56,579 bases of DNA from Bryobacterales bacterium (GTDB lineage Bacteria > Acidobacteriota > Terriglobia > Bryobacterales > Bryobacteraceae): positions 1 to 56,579 of the forward strand of contig PLRS01000014.1 of NCBI GenBank assembly GCA_003164035.1. The letters are read 5' to 3'. The position numbers and the translations under genes were made by a program. Under the pieces are notes generated by a model. The model made no database searches. It was not told the origin of the DNA and was given only the letters and a program-made list of their open reading frames with translations. The first letter of the stretch is position 1. Each line of letters begins with the position of its first letter. This document shows, in pieces, positions 25,135 through 37,905 of this stretch.

Positions 25135-26151
25135 ATGAGGATTGTGGTCATTGGGGGGACGGGCTTCATTGGTCCCCACCTCGTGCGCGAGCTTGCTCGA
25201 ATGGGCCACTCCGTCGCGGTCTTCCACCGCGGCAACACACAAGTGGATTTGCCGGCCGATCACATTCTCGGAAACCGCAGCGATCTGGCGACTTGTCGTC
25301 CAAGAGCCGATGTAGTCATCGACTTGATTCTCAGCTCCGGTGCGCAGGCCGAGGCGTTGATGGCAGCGTTTCGTGGCTTGGTCCGACGGGTGGTGGTGGC
25401 AAGCAGCATCGATGTGTATCGCGCCTGTGGGGTGCTTCACGGTAGTGAGGAGGGGCCCCCGGAGCCAGTGCCGCTCACCGAGGATTCACCGCTTCGGACG
25501 AAGTTGCAGGCATATCCACCCGCCCAAGTGAAGATGCTGCAAAACGTCTTCGGCTGGGTTGACGACAATTACGACAAGATCCCTGTCGAGCGCGCCGTCT
25601 TGGGCGATCCTGAGTTGCCTGGCACGGTGCTGCGCCTTCCGATGATCTACGGTCCCGGCGACCGCCTTTGCCGATTCCACCCAATTCTCAAGCGCATCGA
25701 CGATGGCCGCCGCGCGATCTTGTTTGAAGAGGGTTGCGCCGCGTGGCGTGCGCCGCGCGGCTATGTGGAGAACGTGGCCGCCGCGCTGGCGTTAGCCGCC
25801 GTATCGGAGCGCGCGGCCGGCCGCGTTTATAACGTCGCCGAGCGTCCTACCTTCTCGGAGCTGGAATGGGCACGCAGGATCGCGGCGGCAGCGGGCTGGG
25901 ATGGGGAATTCGCTGTGCTGCCCAAGAATCGCACTCCCGCGCACCTCCTTTTTCCCGGGAACACCGCACAGCACTGGGATGCCGATTCAACGCGCATTCG
26001 CGAGGAACTGGGCTGGCGGGAAATCGTCCCGCTCGACAGAGCGATCGAGCGCACGATCGCATGGGCGCGCGCTCATCCGCCGGGAGAGTTCAATCCGCAC
26101 AAGTTCGACTATGTCGCCGAAGACGCTGCGCTCCGGGCTCGGCAGGTCTGA
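25135..26151 (+). CDS. NAD-dependent epimerase/dehydratase (extended SDR-like)
   Basis: 338 residues. The nucleotide-binding motif GGTGFIG (Gly7, Gly10, Gly13) is at the start and a 'VVASSIDVYRACG' stretch corresponds to the active-site region. The usual YxxxK pair is not evident; the nearest is a Tyr followed by Lys at wider spacing (YPPAQVK), so it may be an atypical SDR with a changed or lost chemistry. 'VLRLPMIYGPGD', 'YVENVAAALALAA' and 'GRVYNVAE' are standard for the family. Substrate cannot be told. It is followed after 143 bp by the enolase-superfamily gene on the same strand. Confidence 0.85.
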   Translation: MRIVVIGGTGFIGPHLVRELARMGHSVAVFHRGNTQVDLPADHILGNRSDLATCRPRADVVIDLILSSGAQAEALMAAFRGLVRRVVVASSIDVYRACGVLHGSEEGPPEPVPLTEDSPLRTKLQAYPPAQVKMLQNVFGWVDDNYDKIPVERAVLGDPELPGTVLRLPMIYGPGDRLCRFHPILKRIDDGRRAILFEEGCAAWRAPRGYVENVAAALALAAVSERAAGRVYNVAERPTFSELEWARRIAAAAGWDGEFAVLPKNRTPAHLLFPGNTAQHWDADSTRIREELGWREIVPLDRAIERTIAWARAHPPGEFNPHKFDYVAEDAALRARQV

Positions 26152-26294
26152 CGCGGCCTTCGCCAAGCCGGAGATCTGGGCAACAGCGACAGCCTGGAAA
26201 GCGGTTGGCCGTATACTGGCCTCATGCCGGGTGTCAAAATGGAAATCCCGGCTTATATTACGAGCCGGGCGGATCTCTTGGAGGAGAAACCATC

Positions 26295-27605
26295 GTGAAG
26301 CCACGAAGCGAAGCGAATAGCGGACGGCGCGAGTTCCTGACTGCCATGGCGGCCGGCATCCTGGGCGGGGGTGTTTCGGTGGGACGCGGCATGAGCGCCG
26401 TGAGTTCGTGGACCGGCATGCGAACGAACTCCGTGCTGAATCAGCTACGCGCCGATTCGAGTTCTCTCAAGATCAAGAAGGTAACACCCTACATAATGCA
26501 GCTCCAGCGCGATTCGTTGACCGAGATTCCCCAGGTTCACTTCCTGCTGGCACGCATCGATACCGAGGACGGCATCACCGGTTGGGGCGATGGGTCCAGT
26601 TGGGGCAACGTGGCGCCAATTTACACGGAGATAGAAAGGCAGGCGCCCTTTCTGGTGGGCCAAAGCGCCTGGAATATCGAGAACCTCTGGCAAGGCTTCT
26701 ACAACCGGCGCGCCTCCAGCCACGGAGCGTCCGTGATGTCCGCGCTGGGGGCGATCGATTGCGCGCTCTGGGACATCGTGGGTCAGAAGCTTAACGTCCC
26801 GGTGTACAAACTCCTGGGCGGGAAGCGCCGCGACCGGGTGAAGATCTACACCAGTTACCGCTGGGGACGGAATCTACCGCGCACGCGGGAGGCCTACGCC
26901 AAACGGACAAAGGAACTGGTGGCCGAGGGCGCCGTGGCCGGCAAATATGACCCGTTCTTCGACCGTCTGGAACCAGGCATGCAGGTGACGCAAAAAACGC
27001 TGCGGGAACTCGAAGCCATGGTTCAGGGGATTCGCGAAGGGGGCCCGGACTTCGATATCTGTATCGAGGGGCATGGCAAGTTCAATGTAGGCTCGGCCGT
27101 CACCGTAGCAAAAACCCTGGAGCCTTTCCGCCCCCTGTTCTTCGAGGAGCCCGTCCCCGGCATGAACGCGCAGGCCATGCGGGAAGTCCAGCTCTCCACC
27201 AGTGTCTCCCTGGCCGCCGGCGAGCGCATCCAATCCCGATTCGAACTGCGCGAGTTTCTGGACCTGAACGCCATCCGGGTCCTTCAGGCGGACACCACCC
27301 GGTGCGCCGGCATCACCGAGTTTCGCAAAATGGCGAGCGAGGCGGACACCCGCTACCTGACGGTTGCGCCGCACAACCCCAACAGCCCGGTGTGCACGGC
27401 GGCGCACCTGCACCTGTGCGCTTCCATGAATAATTTCCTGATTCTGGAGGAAGGCGCGCACAATCCCAAGATGTACAAGGAGCTGTTCGGAACGTGGGAC
27501 GATAGCGCGGCGGCCTGGACGGTGCCCGAGAAACCCGGCCTCGGCATCACCATCCCGGACGCGGTGATCAAGGAGTACGGCATCCCCATCGAGAAGGCGA
27601 ACTGA
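26295..27605 (+). CDS. Mandelate racemase/muconate lactonizing enzyme family protein, Tat-exported; sugar-acid dehydratase-like
   Basis: 436 residues from a GTG at 26295 with GGAGGA just upstream. The N-terminus has GRREFLTAMAAGILGGG, a Tat signal, which is unusual because most of this enolase superfamily is cytoplasmic. The N-terminal capping domain (about residues 50-180) is followed by the barrel: 'CALWDIVGQKLNVPVYKLLGGK', D254/E258/H260 in DICIEGHGKF, 'FFEEPVPGMN', 'LAAGERI' and 'APHNPNSPV'. The Glu/Glu metal pair and the His of the last motif match galactonate-dehydratase-like enzymes, which dehydrate aldonic acids. Exact substrate unknown. Confidence 0.88.
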   Translation: MKPRSEANSGRREFLTAMAAGILGGGVSVGRGMSAVSSWTGMRTNSVLNQLRADSSSLKIKKVTPYIMQLQRDSLTEIPQVHFLLARIDTEDGITGWGDGSSWGNVAPIYTEIERQAPFLVGQSAWNIENLWQGFYNRRASSHGASVMSALGAIDCALWDIVGQKLNVPVYKLLGGKRRDRVKIYTSYRWGRNLPRTREAYAKRTKELVAEGAVAGKYDPFFDRLEPGMQVTQKTLRELEAMVQGIREGGPDFDICIEGHGKFNVGSAVTVAKTLEPFRPLFFEEPVPGMNAQAMREVQLSTSVSLAAGERIQSRFELREFLDLNAIRVLQADTTRCAGITEFRKMASEADTRYLTVAPHNPNSPVCTAAHLHLCASMNNFLILEEGAHNPKMYKELFGTWDDSAAAWTVPEKPGLGITIPDAVIKEYGIPIEKAN

Positions 27606-27721
27606 AGAAAGGCCGTCACCCCAAGGACAACCGGCTATGGCGCCATTGCGGAACCTGATCCCCATTCATACCGGATCCGGCTCCAGGGCCGGGCTACCCG
27701 CGCAGGATAAGCCCCCCGCCT

Positions 27722-28564
27722 TCAGCGGTCACAGCAGGAAGCGCCGCCGCACGCTCCGGCCGGTTTCACCGCGCGGATAAACGCACTCATAAACTTCTCG
27801 TCCACCTGGGGGGCGACCAGATCCACATCGATGCCCTGGCCGCTCAGGAAAGCCCGCGCGTCTTCTACGCGATAGATCCGGGTCGGCTCCACGTCGACGC
27901 TTTCGAAACCGGCGGCGGCGAGCTTGGCGCGGTATTCGTTCTCTTCCAGCGCTCCCGCGATGCAGCCGACCCACAGCAGCACGCGCTCACGGATTTCCGG
28001 CGGCATCTCGCCGCGCGTGACCACGTCCGACACCGCCAACCGGCCGCCCGGCTTCAAGACGCGAAAAGCCTCCCGGAGCACCTGGTCCTTGTCGGCGGAA
28101 AGGTTGATGACGCAGTTCGAAATGATGACGTCGACGGAATTGTCGGGCAAGGGGATGTGTTCGATCTCGCCTTTCAGAAATTCCACGTTTTCCACTCCGG
28201 CTTTGCGCTGGTTCTGGCGGGCGAGGGCCAGCATTTCGTCGGTCATATCGAGGCCGTAGGCCTTGCCGGCCGGTCCCACGCGCCGGGCGGAAAGCAGCAC
28301 GTCGATGCCGCCGCCGGAGCCGAGATCGAGGACGGTTTCGCCCGGATTGAGCCTGGCCAGCGCGGTCGGATTGCCGCAGCCGAGAGACGCCAGCACGGCG
28401 TCCTGCGGAACCTGGCTGGTCTCGCTGGAATCGTAGAGATTGGATGTGATCGGATCGACGCACCCAAGTGAGCTCGGGGCCGATCCGCAACAGGAGCTTC
28501 CCCCGCTCGCCACGCGAAGCGCCGCTTCGCCGTATTTTTCTCTAACCTTTTCTTTGATTTCCAT
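27722..28564 (-). CDS. arsM: Arsenite S-adenosylmethionine methyltransferase ArsM
   Basis: 280 residues. It methylates As(III) to less retained or volatile species. The SAM site is [10 protein letters not shown] (about residues 79-88). Cys63 (SLGCGNP), Cys151 (ISNCVIN) and Cys201 (WVGCIAGA) occupy the positions of the three conserved arsenite-binding Cys; further Cys pairs lie at 25-26 and in the C-terminal tail (GGASCCDR). It follows arsR by 9 bp and is presumably induced with it. No arsenate reductase or arsenite pump gene is in the window. Confidence 0.96.
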   Translation of the reverse strand: MEIKEKVREKYGEAALRVASGGSSCCGSAPSSLGCVDPITSNLYDSSETSQVPQDAVLASLGCGNPTALARLNPGETVLDLGSGGGIDVLLSARRVGPAGKAYGLDMTDEMLALARQNQRKAGVENVEFLKGEIEHIPLPDNSVDVIISNCVINLSADKDQVLREAFRVLKPGGRLAVSDVVTRGEMPPEIRERVLLWVGCIAGALEENEYRAKLAAAGFESVDVEPTRIYRVEDARAFLSGQGIDVDLVAPQVDEKFMSAFIRAVKPAGACGGASCCDR

Positions 28565-28573
28565 TCGATCCTC

Positions 28574-28936
28574 CTACTTGCATATCTGCGTAATCCTGGC
28601 CGGTTTGATGGCTTTGTTGCGTGTGCAGCACTCGGCGTAAAGGAACCCGAGCAGTTCCTGGAGCGCCGCGGTATTGGCCGCGTAGCGCAGAAACGTGCTC
28701 TCGCGGCGCACTGTGACCAGGTCCTCGTTTTTCAGCTTTTCCAGGTGATGCGACAGCGTGGAGGCCGCAATGCCCAACTCGGCCTGGATCTCCCCAACCA
28801 CCATGCCGTCGGGATGCGCGGCCAGAAGCGCGCGCAGGATCCGCAAGCGCGGCTCCGCCCCGAGGGCAGCGAACATGTCCGCAAAAGCGGCCGTCCGGTC
28901 GGTATCGGCCGCGGGTTTCGCGCTCAATGATTCCAT
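28574..28936 (-). CDS. arsR: ArsR family arsenite-responsive repressor
   Basis: 120 residues with a winged helix (ALGAEPRLRILRALLA; GIAASTLSHHLEKLKNEDLVTVRRE). The usual ELCVCDL sensor motif in the recognition region is absent; the only Cys are CC at 104-105 in 'YAECCTRNK' and one near the end (QICK), so arsenite sensing probably uses C-terminal Cys as in some divergent ArsR proteins. It is the first gene of arsR-arsM. Its ATG lies directly downstream of a promoter that contains the likely operator. Confidence 0.93.
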   Translation of the reverse strand: MESLSAKPAADTDRTAAFADMFAALGAEPRLRILRALLAAHPDGMVVGEIQAELGIAASTLSHHLEKLKNEDLVTVRRESTFLRYAANTAALQELLGFLYAECCTRNKAIKPARITQICK

Positions 28937-28942
28937 ATTTCT

Positions 28943-28970
28943 ATAATATTCGAATTATGGAAGGAGTCAA
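28943..28970 (-). promoter_or_regulatory. arsR promoter with internal ArsR operator
   Basis: Reading the minus strand, TTGACT (28965-28970) and TATTAT (28943-28948) are separated by 16 bp, a good sigma-70-like pair. The palindrome ATTCGAAT (28948-28955) sits in the spacer and touches the -10, where bound ArsR would block polymerase. The predicted start point falls at or next to the ATG at 28936, so the message may be leaderless. Confidence 0.7.
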
Positions 28971-29213
28971 GCGCCATTCTAGGGCGGGCGCCACCCGGCG
29001 TCGGGCAACTGCCTGCTATTGACGGTATTAGAGCCGTAAACTATTATTTCGAACACGCGCGGACGGTTCTTGAGAGAGGTGGCCGAGGCCGGCCTGTCCG
29101 CGGGCCCCGGACCCGGCGCCCCCGTCGACGGCAAGACCAGGTGGTTGGCACGCGGTCATGATCCTGTCATAGAATCGGCGTAAACTGAGTGTTAGGCCGG
29201 ACCTGAGGCAGTT

Positions 29214-29411
29214 ATGTGGTATTACTCTTCGTCCCAAGACAATCGTGAGCAACCGCCGACAAGCGAGGTTGTCGTTGCGGTCGAGCCGAATCCGCGCACG
29301 GTGCGCCCAGAGGCGGAGCCGGGCGAGCCGAGCCTTTCCGCGGACGAGCCGCCCCGCCCCGCGGCGAATATTCCGCCTATCCGTCCGGGCAGCGAGTATT
29401 GGCTGCCCTAA
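29214..29411 (+). CDS. Possible small Pro/Glu-rich protein (65 aa)
   Basis: Begins MWYYSSSQDNREQ, preceded by GAGG at suitable distance, and is rich in Pro, Glu and Ala with no hydrophobic segment. It is the only plausible gene in the 728 bp between arsR and the hybrid kinase. It could equally be chance; a minus-strand frame over the same bases looks less protein-like. No family recognised. Confidence 0.3.
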   Translation: MWYYSSSQDNREQPPTSEVVVAVEPNPRTVRPEAEPGEPSLSADEPPRPAANIPPIRPGSEYWLP

Positions 29412-29439
29412 CGTCACAGGTTTGCCAACGTAGTTCCGC

Positions 29440-29472
29440 GCAACCGCTCCCTGGCCGGTCGCGGCTCGGAAA
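29440..29472. repeat. Dispersed repeat A, second copy
   Basis: CAACCGCTCCCTGGCCGGTC followed by GCGGCTCGGAAA matches the A units at 8156-8187 and, in the opposite orientation, 55075-55103, with a few changes in the centre. It lies in the leader region of the hybrid kinase gene. Confidence 0.7.
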
Positions 29473-29664
29473 CGCGTTCCTACTAAAAATGCCAGCCCGG
29501 AAGCCCCGCCATATCAATGAGTTCCGCCAGGAGCACCCCAGCCAAGCTCGATAATACGAAATGGCAACTGGAGCTTCGCCGCGGAGATCGGGCAGACACC
29601 GGCCGTTGGCAGGCCGAGCGTGAATAGCGAAGAATGTTCTATCTTCGCGACCGATAAGAACAAT

Positions 29665-33615
<3,951 letters not shown>

Positions 33616-33646
33616 GCCAAAACTGTCCGGCTTAAGCCCGCGGGCT

Positions 33647-34663
33647 TCACCCCAAATCGTTCTTCAGCACGATGCGGTAGCGTGCCTTGCCGCTTTCGAG
33701 ATGCCGGAACGCTTCGTTGGCATGGCTCATCGGGAATTCTTCGGTCACCGGAGCGACGCCGTGGCGCGCCGCGAAATCGAGCATCTTGGTAACGGTCGCG
33801 GGAGCGCCGGAGGGAGACCCGCTGATGGATCGCTGGGCGCCGATCAAAGCGAATGCCGGCGCGGGAATCGGTTGCGGCGCCACCCCTACGATGTGCAGTC
33901 GTCCCTTGGGCGCCAGGGCCGCCAGATACGCATCCCAGGGCAGGTCGGCGGTAACCGTGGAGAGGATAAAGTCGAACGACCCGGCCACTTTGGCAAGAGC
34001 GTCCGTGGAGTGGGTATCCACCACGTGATGTGCGCCCATCCGTTTCGCCTCGTCGGCTTTGGCCGCCGAAGAAGTGAACGCGGTGACGTCGCAGCCCCAA
34101 CGATTCATAAATTGCAGCGCCATGTGTCCCAGGCCCCCGATGCCGATCACGCCCACGCGGTCGGTGGGCAGAATCTGAAATTGCAGCAGCGGGTTGAAGA
34201 CGGTGATGCCGCCGCACAACAGTGGACCGGCCTTGGCCAGGTCCAATCCCTCCGGAATAGGCGTGGCCCATACCCAATGGCAGCGGACCCGCGTGGCGAA
34301 TGCGCCGTAGCGCCCGGCGATGGTCATTTCCAGGGTGCTGCACATGTTGTGATTGCCGCTCAGGCACTGTGCGCAATGCAGGCAACTCCCGGAATTCCAC
34401 CCCAGCCCCACCACCTGGCCGACGTTCAGGAATTTGGCGTCGCGCCCCACCGCGACCAGCTTGCCAATCGCCTCATGGCCGGGCACGAACGGAAATCGGG
34501 TCATGTGCCATTCGTTGAGCGCCATGGCGAGATCGGAATGGCAGATACCGCAATAGAGAACTTCGATTTCGACCTGCTCATCCCTCAGCTCGCCTGGATC
34601 GTAGGAGAACGGCTCGAGCTTGCCGCCCGCCTGTTGTACCGCGAGAGCTTGAAAAGTTGCCAT
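33647..34663 (-). CDS. Zinc-dependent NAD(P) alcohol dehydrogenase (cinnamyl-alcohol/YahK-like)
   Basis: 338 residues from the ATG at 34663; the frame is open far upstream but only this start fits the family. Catalytic zinc ligands: Cys in YCGICHSD, His-Glu in PGHEAIG, and Cys in LLCGGITVF. Structural zinc: four Cys in 'CLHCAQCLSGNHNMC'. The nucleotide motif is GIGGLGHMALQF. It would reduce aldehydes or oxidise primary alcohols in the cytoplasm. It is convergent with the hybrid kinase gene, whose stop is 31 bp away. The palindrome AAGCCCGCGGGCTT (33634-33647) lies at its stop codon. Confidence 0.93.
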   Translation of the reverse strand: MATFQALAVQQAGGKLEPFSYDPGELRDEQVEIEVLYCGICHSDLAMALNEWHMTRFPFVPGHEAIGKLVAVGRDAKFLNVGQVVGLGWNSGSCLHCAQCLSGNHNMCSTLEMTIAGRYGAFATRVRCHWVWATPIPEGLDLAKAGPLLCGGITVFNPLLQFQILPTDRVGVIGIGGLGHMALQFMNRWGCDVTAFTSSAAKADEAKRMGAHHVVDTHSTDALAKVAGSFDFILSTVTADLPWDAYLAALAPKGRLHIVGVAPQPIPAPAFALIGAQRSISGSPSGAPATVTKMLDFAARHGVAPVTEEFPMSHANEAFRHLESGKARYRIVLKNDLG

Positions 34664-34983
34664 AGAGTAATGGTAACGTGCGCCTTCGGGCGCAACACCT
34701 CGCGCGTCCGCGGCGGCACCGGAGCAGTGTGATGCGTCGCACGGTCCGTGGCGGCGCATGCCTCTGGCTTGCGCAAGACCGGCGCCGGCCGGCGGAACCG
34801 CCTGCCTCCGAAGGAGCAGGCTAATGCGCGAAAATAGGCCGGCTCGTTGCCGGGGCGCCACTTGATATTGCAGCCCGGCGACGGCTTTTGTTCGGCGGGC
34901 GCCGGATGTAGAAGTGGTGCTTGACGCTGTCGACAAACCTCGCTCGGCACGAGGCCGCGTTGATCGCGCCGATCCGCGACGTT
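34664..34983. other. Intergenic region without recognisable gene
   Basis: 320 bp between the start of the dehydrogenase gene and the end of the truncated permease gene. Open frames cross it but none has family-like composition, and I see no repeat, terminator or clear promoter. It must contain the dehydrogenase promoter. Confidence 0.5.
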
Positions 34984-37173
34984 TCATTCGTAGCGCAAGG
35001 CCTCGATCGGCTGGACTCCGGCGGCGCGGCGGGCGGGCAGGTAGCAGGCCAGCGCCGCGACCAGCGCCAGCAGGCCCGCGACCGCGCCCATCACCGCGGC
35101 GTTCGCACCCCGTGCTCCATAGAGGAACGCGGATAACAGTTTCGAGATCCCGAAGGACAGGGGTAGGCCTATCGACAAGCCAATGGCAGTGAGCAGGAGG
35201 CCTTCGCGCAGCACCAGGCGCAAGGCCTCCCCGGGATTCGCGCCTAGCGCCATGCGGATGCCGATTTCGCGCGTGCGCATGGCGACGCTGTAGGCGCGCA
35301 CGCCGTAAAGACCGATGGTGGCCAGCAGCAGCGCCACCGCGCCGAAGGTGCCGAACAGGCGGGCGCCGGTCCGCACGACCCAATAATCCACGCTGGCTTC
35401 CAGGTGATCGCGGAAGGTGCGTAGTGCGAGCACCGGCAGCCCCGGATCCTGCGCGCGAACCTCGCGTTGAATGGTTTCCATCAGCCTGGTTTCGCCATCG
35501 CGCCCCAGGGCCGCGATCTGCAGATGAATGTTCATTTCCGCCTGGTATTCCTGGCCGAACGGTACGTAGACATGGGGCGATGGATCGCTCAGGAAACGGT
35601 CGCGAATGCTGGCGGCGACACCGATCACCTCGACATCCCCAAGCTGGTTTGCCGCGTCCCCGAGGCTGATTTGCAGATGGCGGCCCACCGCCTCCTCGCC
35701 GGGCCAGAGGCGCTTCGCCGCAAGTTGATCGAGCACGGCCACGCCGGCGCCCGGCCCACCGCGTGTCTCGCGGGGCAGGAAACTCCGTCCACGCAAGATC
35801 GGAATCTCCAGGGTCTGGAAGTAGCGCTCCCCAACGATATTGAATTCCGCCGAAAGATCGCGGGAAGCGCCCGCGGCGTGCAGAGTGCGGCCCAGGCGAA
35901 TCATGCCGAACGGCGCGGTGGCCGCCAGGCTGGCTTCGGTCACACCCGGAATGGACTTCAGGCGCGCGACCAGCGCGGGATAGGTTTGCCGTCCGTGCGT
36001 TTGGTCGTATCCGGCGAGACTGGTGTCCACTTCCAGGAGGATGTGGCGGTCGACCCGGAAACCAGGATCGACCCCGATGGCCTTCATGGAGCTTTGGACG
36101 AACAGGCCGGCCGCGGTCAACAACACCATCGAAAGCGCGATCTGCCCGATCACGAGCACATTGCGGCGCGAAAAAACGCGGCGATACCGGCCGTCGCTCT
36201 CTTCACGCTCGCTGGATTTGAGCCCCGCCACCAGATTGGGCCGGGAAAGGCTCAGGGCCGGCATGAGGCTGAACAGCAAGGTGCTCAGCAGGCAGAAAGT
36301 CATGGTGGCCGCCAGCACCCGCAGATCGGGACCGGCGCTGTAGACCAGGTCGAAGGGCATCGCGCGGCCCATGGATCGCACCAGCAGTCCGGTACCCCAG
36401 TAAGCGGTAACCAGCGCGCCCGCGCCACCGAGCAGCGCCAGTACCAGCCCTTCTGTGAACAACTGACGCACAATCTTCTTGCGGCCGCCGCCCAGCGCCA
36501 GCCGGATGGCGATCTCCTTACGCCGCGAGCTTCCCCTCGCCAGCATCATGTTGGCAACATTCAACGACGCGATCAGCAGCACCACACCGGACGCCGCCAA
36601 CAGCAGCGTCGCCATCAGTAACAGCGGGCTGTCATCCTGGGGGCTATCGGATACGCTCAGGCGCGAGAGCTTCCGGACGATCACGGTCTGGTCTTTGTTC
36701 TCGGCGGGATAAGCCTTGGCCAGATTGTCCGCGAGCACGGCGAGCTGACGTCCGGCGACTTCCCGGGCCACGCCGGGCCGCAGGCGTCCGACCAGGAACA
36801 GGACATGGTTGTCGCGCGCGCTCATGGGACGGGCCCGGCCTTCGAAATCGTTGACCACGGCCTCGTGCATGCCCAGGGGCAGATAGAGCTCGGGGCTCAC
36901 CAGCGCCATGGTTCCGGAGAAGCCCTCGCGGGCGATTCCCACGATGGTGAACCGCCGGCCGTCGATGCGGAGCGGTTGGCCCAGCACTTCGCCGCCGCCC
37001 ATCTTTTTCCAGTACGGATAACTCAGGATGACGACCGGCGGCGCGATGCCGGGGCGCTCCTCGGCGCTGGTGAAGGCTCGCCCGCGGAACAGGGGAACGC
37101 CGAGAGGTTGGCAGACCGTTTCGCGGTCAGCAAGATCACCGTCCGGCAGGCGCTGCACGATCTGGCCAACCAC
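34984..37173 (-). pseudogene. ADOP-type permease lacking its N-terminus (5' end lost at a junction near 37104)
   Basis: The frame is open from an ATG at 37173, but permease homology starts only at LGVPLFRGRAFTSAEE (37104 downward). In the intact permease at 2914 the matching LGVEPLFGR begins at residue 130, so about 130 residues, including the first membrane helix, are missing. The 23 residues upstream of the match are antisense to GntR-like coding sequence and are not permease. Downstream the protein looks intact: both FtsX blocks, the RKEIAIRLALGGGRKK loop and the terminal YLPARRAAGVQPIEALRYE. Without the first helix it is unlikely to work. It is divergent from the likewise truncated GntR gene. 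Confidence 0.82.
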
Positions 37174-37773
37174 GGTTACGTGCGGCGTGAGCAGGGCCGG
37201 GGCACTTTCGTAACGAAATTACGGCTGGACCAGGGGCCGCACGAACTATTGGGTTTCAACGAGGAAATGCGACGGCATCGCCTGGTGCCGGCCACGAAGG
37301 TTTTGAAGATCGACGTGATCCACGCGGGCCCAGCTATTGCCGGACCGCTCGAACTGGAGCCGCGGGCGGCCGTAGTGCGGCTGAAGCGCCTCCGCCTGGC
37401 CGACGGCGAGCCCATGGGCGTGCAGACCGCCCACATACCCAGCGCGCTCGCGCCTGGACTGGAAACGGAGGATTTTGAAAACCGCTCCCTATACGATCTC
37501 CTGCGCAGCCGCGGGCTTTGGTTGGCCCGCGCGCGGGAGACCCATTGCGCCAGCGTGGCGGACCGCGCGGCGGCCAGGCTGCTGCGGATTCCCGCCGGAG
37601 CGCCGGTATTCGCCGCCGAACGGATCACCTTTCTGGCTAACGGCAAGCCCTTCGAACTCGTGAACAGCGTAATGCGCGGCGACCGCTACAGCATCGTGCT
37701 GGACCTGGCGGTGGATAGCGGCCGTCAGGACGTTCGCTATGCTGCCCGTGTGGCGCGCGGCACGGGCAAATAG
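37105..37773 (+). pseudogene. GntR/HutC family regulator lacking its N-terminus
   Basis: The recognisable protein begins at LADRFAVSKITVRQALHDL, the second half of the winged helix, followed by GYVRREQGRGTFV and a full UTRA ligand-binding domain (about 150 residues; AVVRLKRLRLADGEPMG, SLYDLLRSRG, FAAERITFLANGKPFEL). The first helix and the PSERE segment, about 30 residues, are missing. The frame stays open to an ATG at 36805, but that stretch is antisense to the permease gene and does not resemble GntR. It therefore lacks its own start, promoter and part of its DNA-binding domain. It was probably a sugar-responsive repressor. Confidence 0.82.
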
Positions 37774-37905
37774 AGCCTCTCGGCTTTCAGCCCCTCTCGC
37801 GCGAGTGGCTGGCGTCTTGGGGCAGCGGCGTCGTGCCGTTGGTTGCCGGATTGGGTGCATTAACGTTGGCCATCCGATTGCTTCTGGAAGACCGGAGGAA
37901 TCCTT

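Noticed and set aside
24936-25238. Long N-terminal extension of the lipoprotein
   Set aside because: The extension has no signal, overlaps the start of the divergent SDR-like gene, and would bury the lipobox.
33634-33647. AAGCCCGCGGGCTT palindrome as a bidirectional terminator between convergent genes
   Set aside because: It has no loop and no T-run, and it overlaps the stop region of the dehydrogenase gene; probably only a short palindrome.
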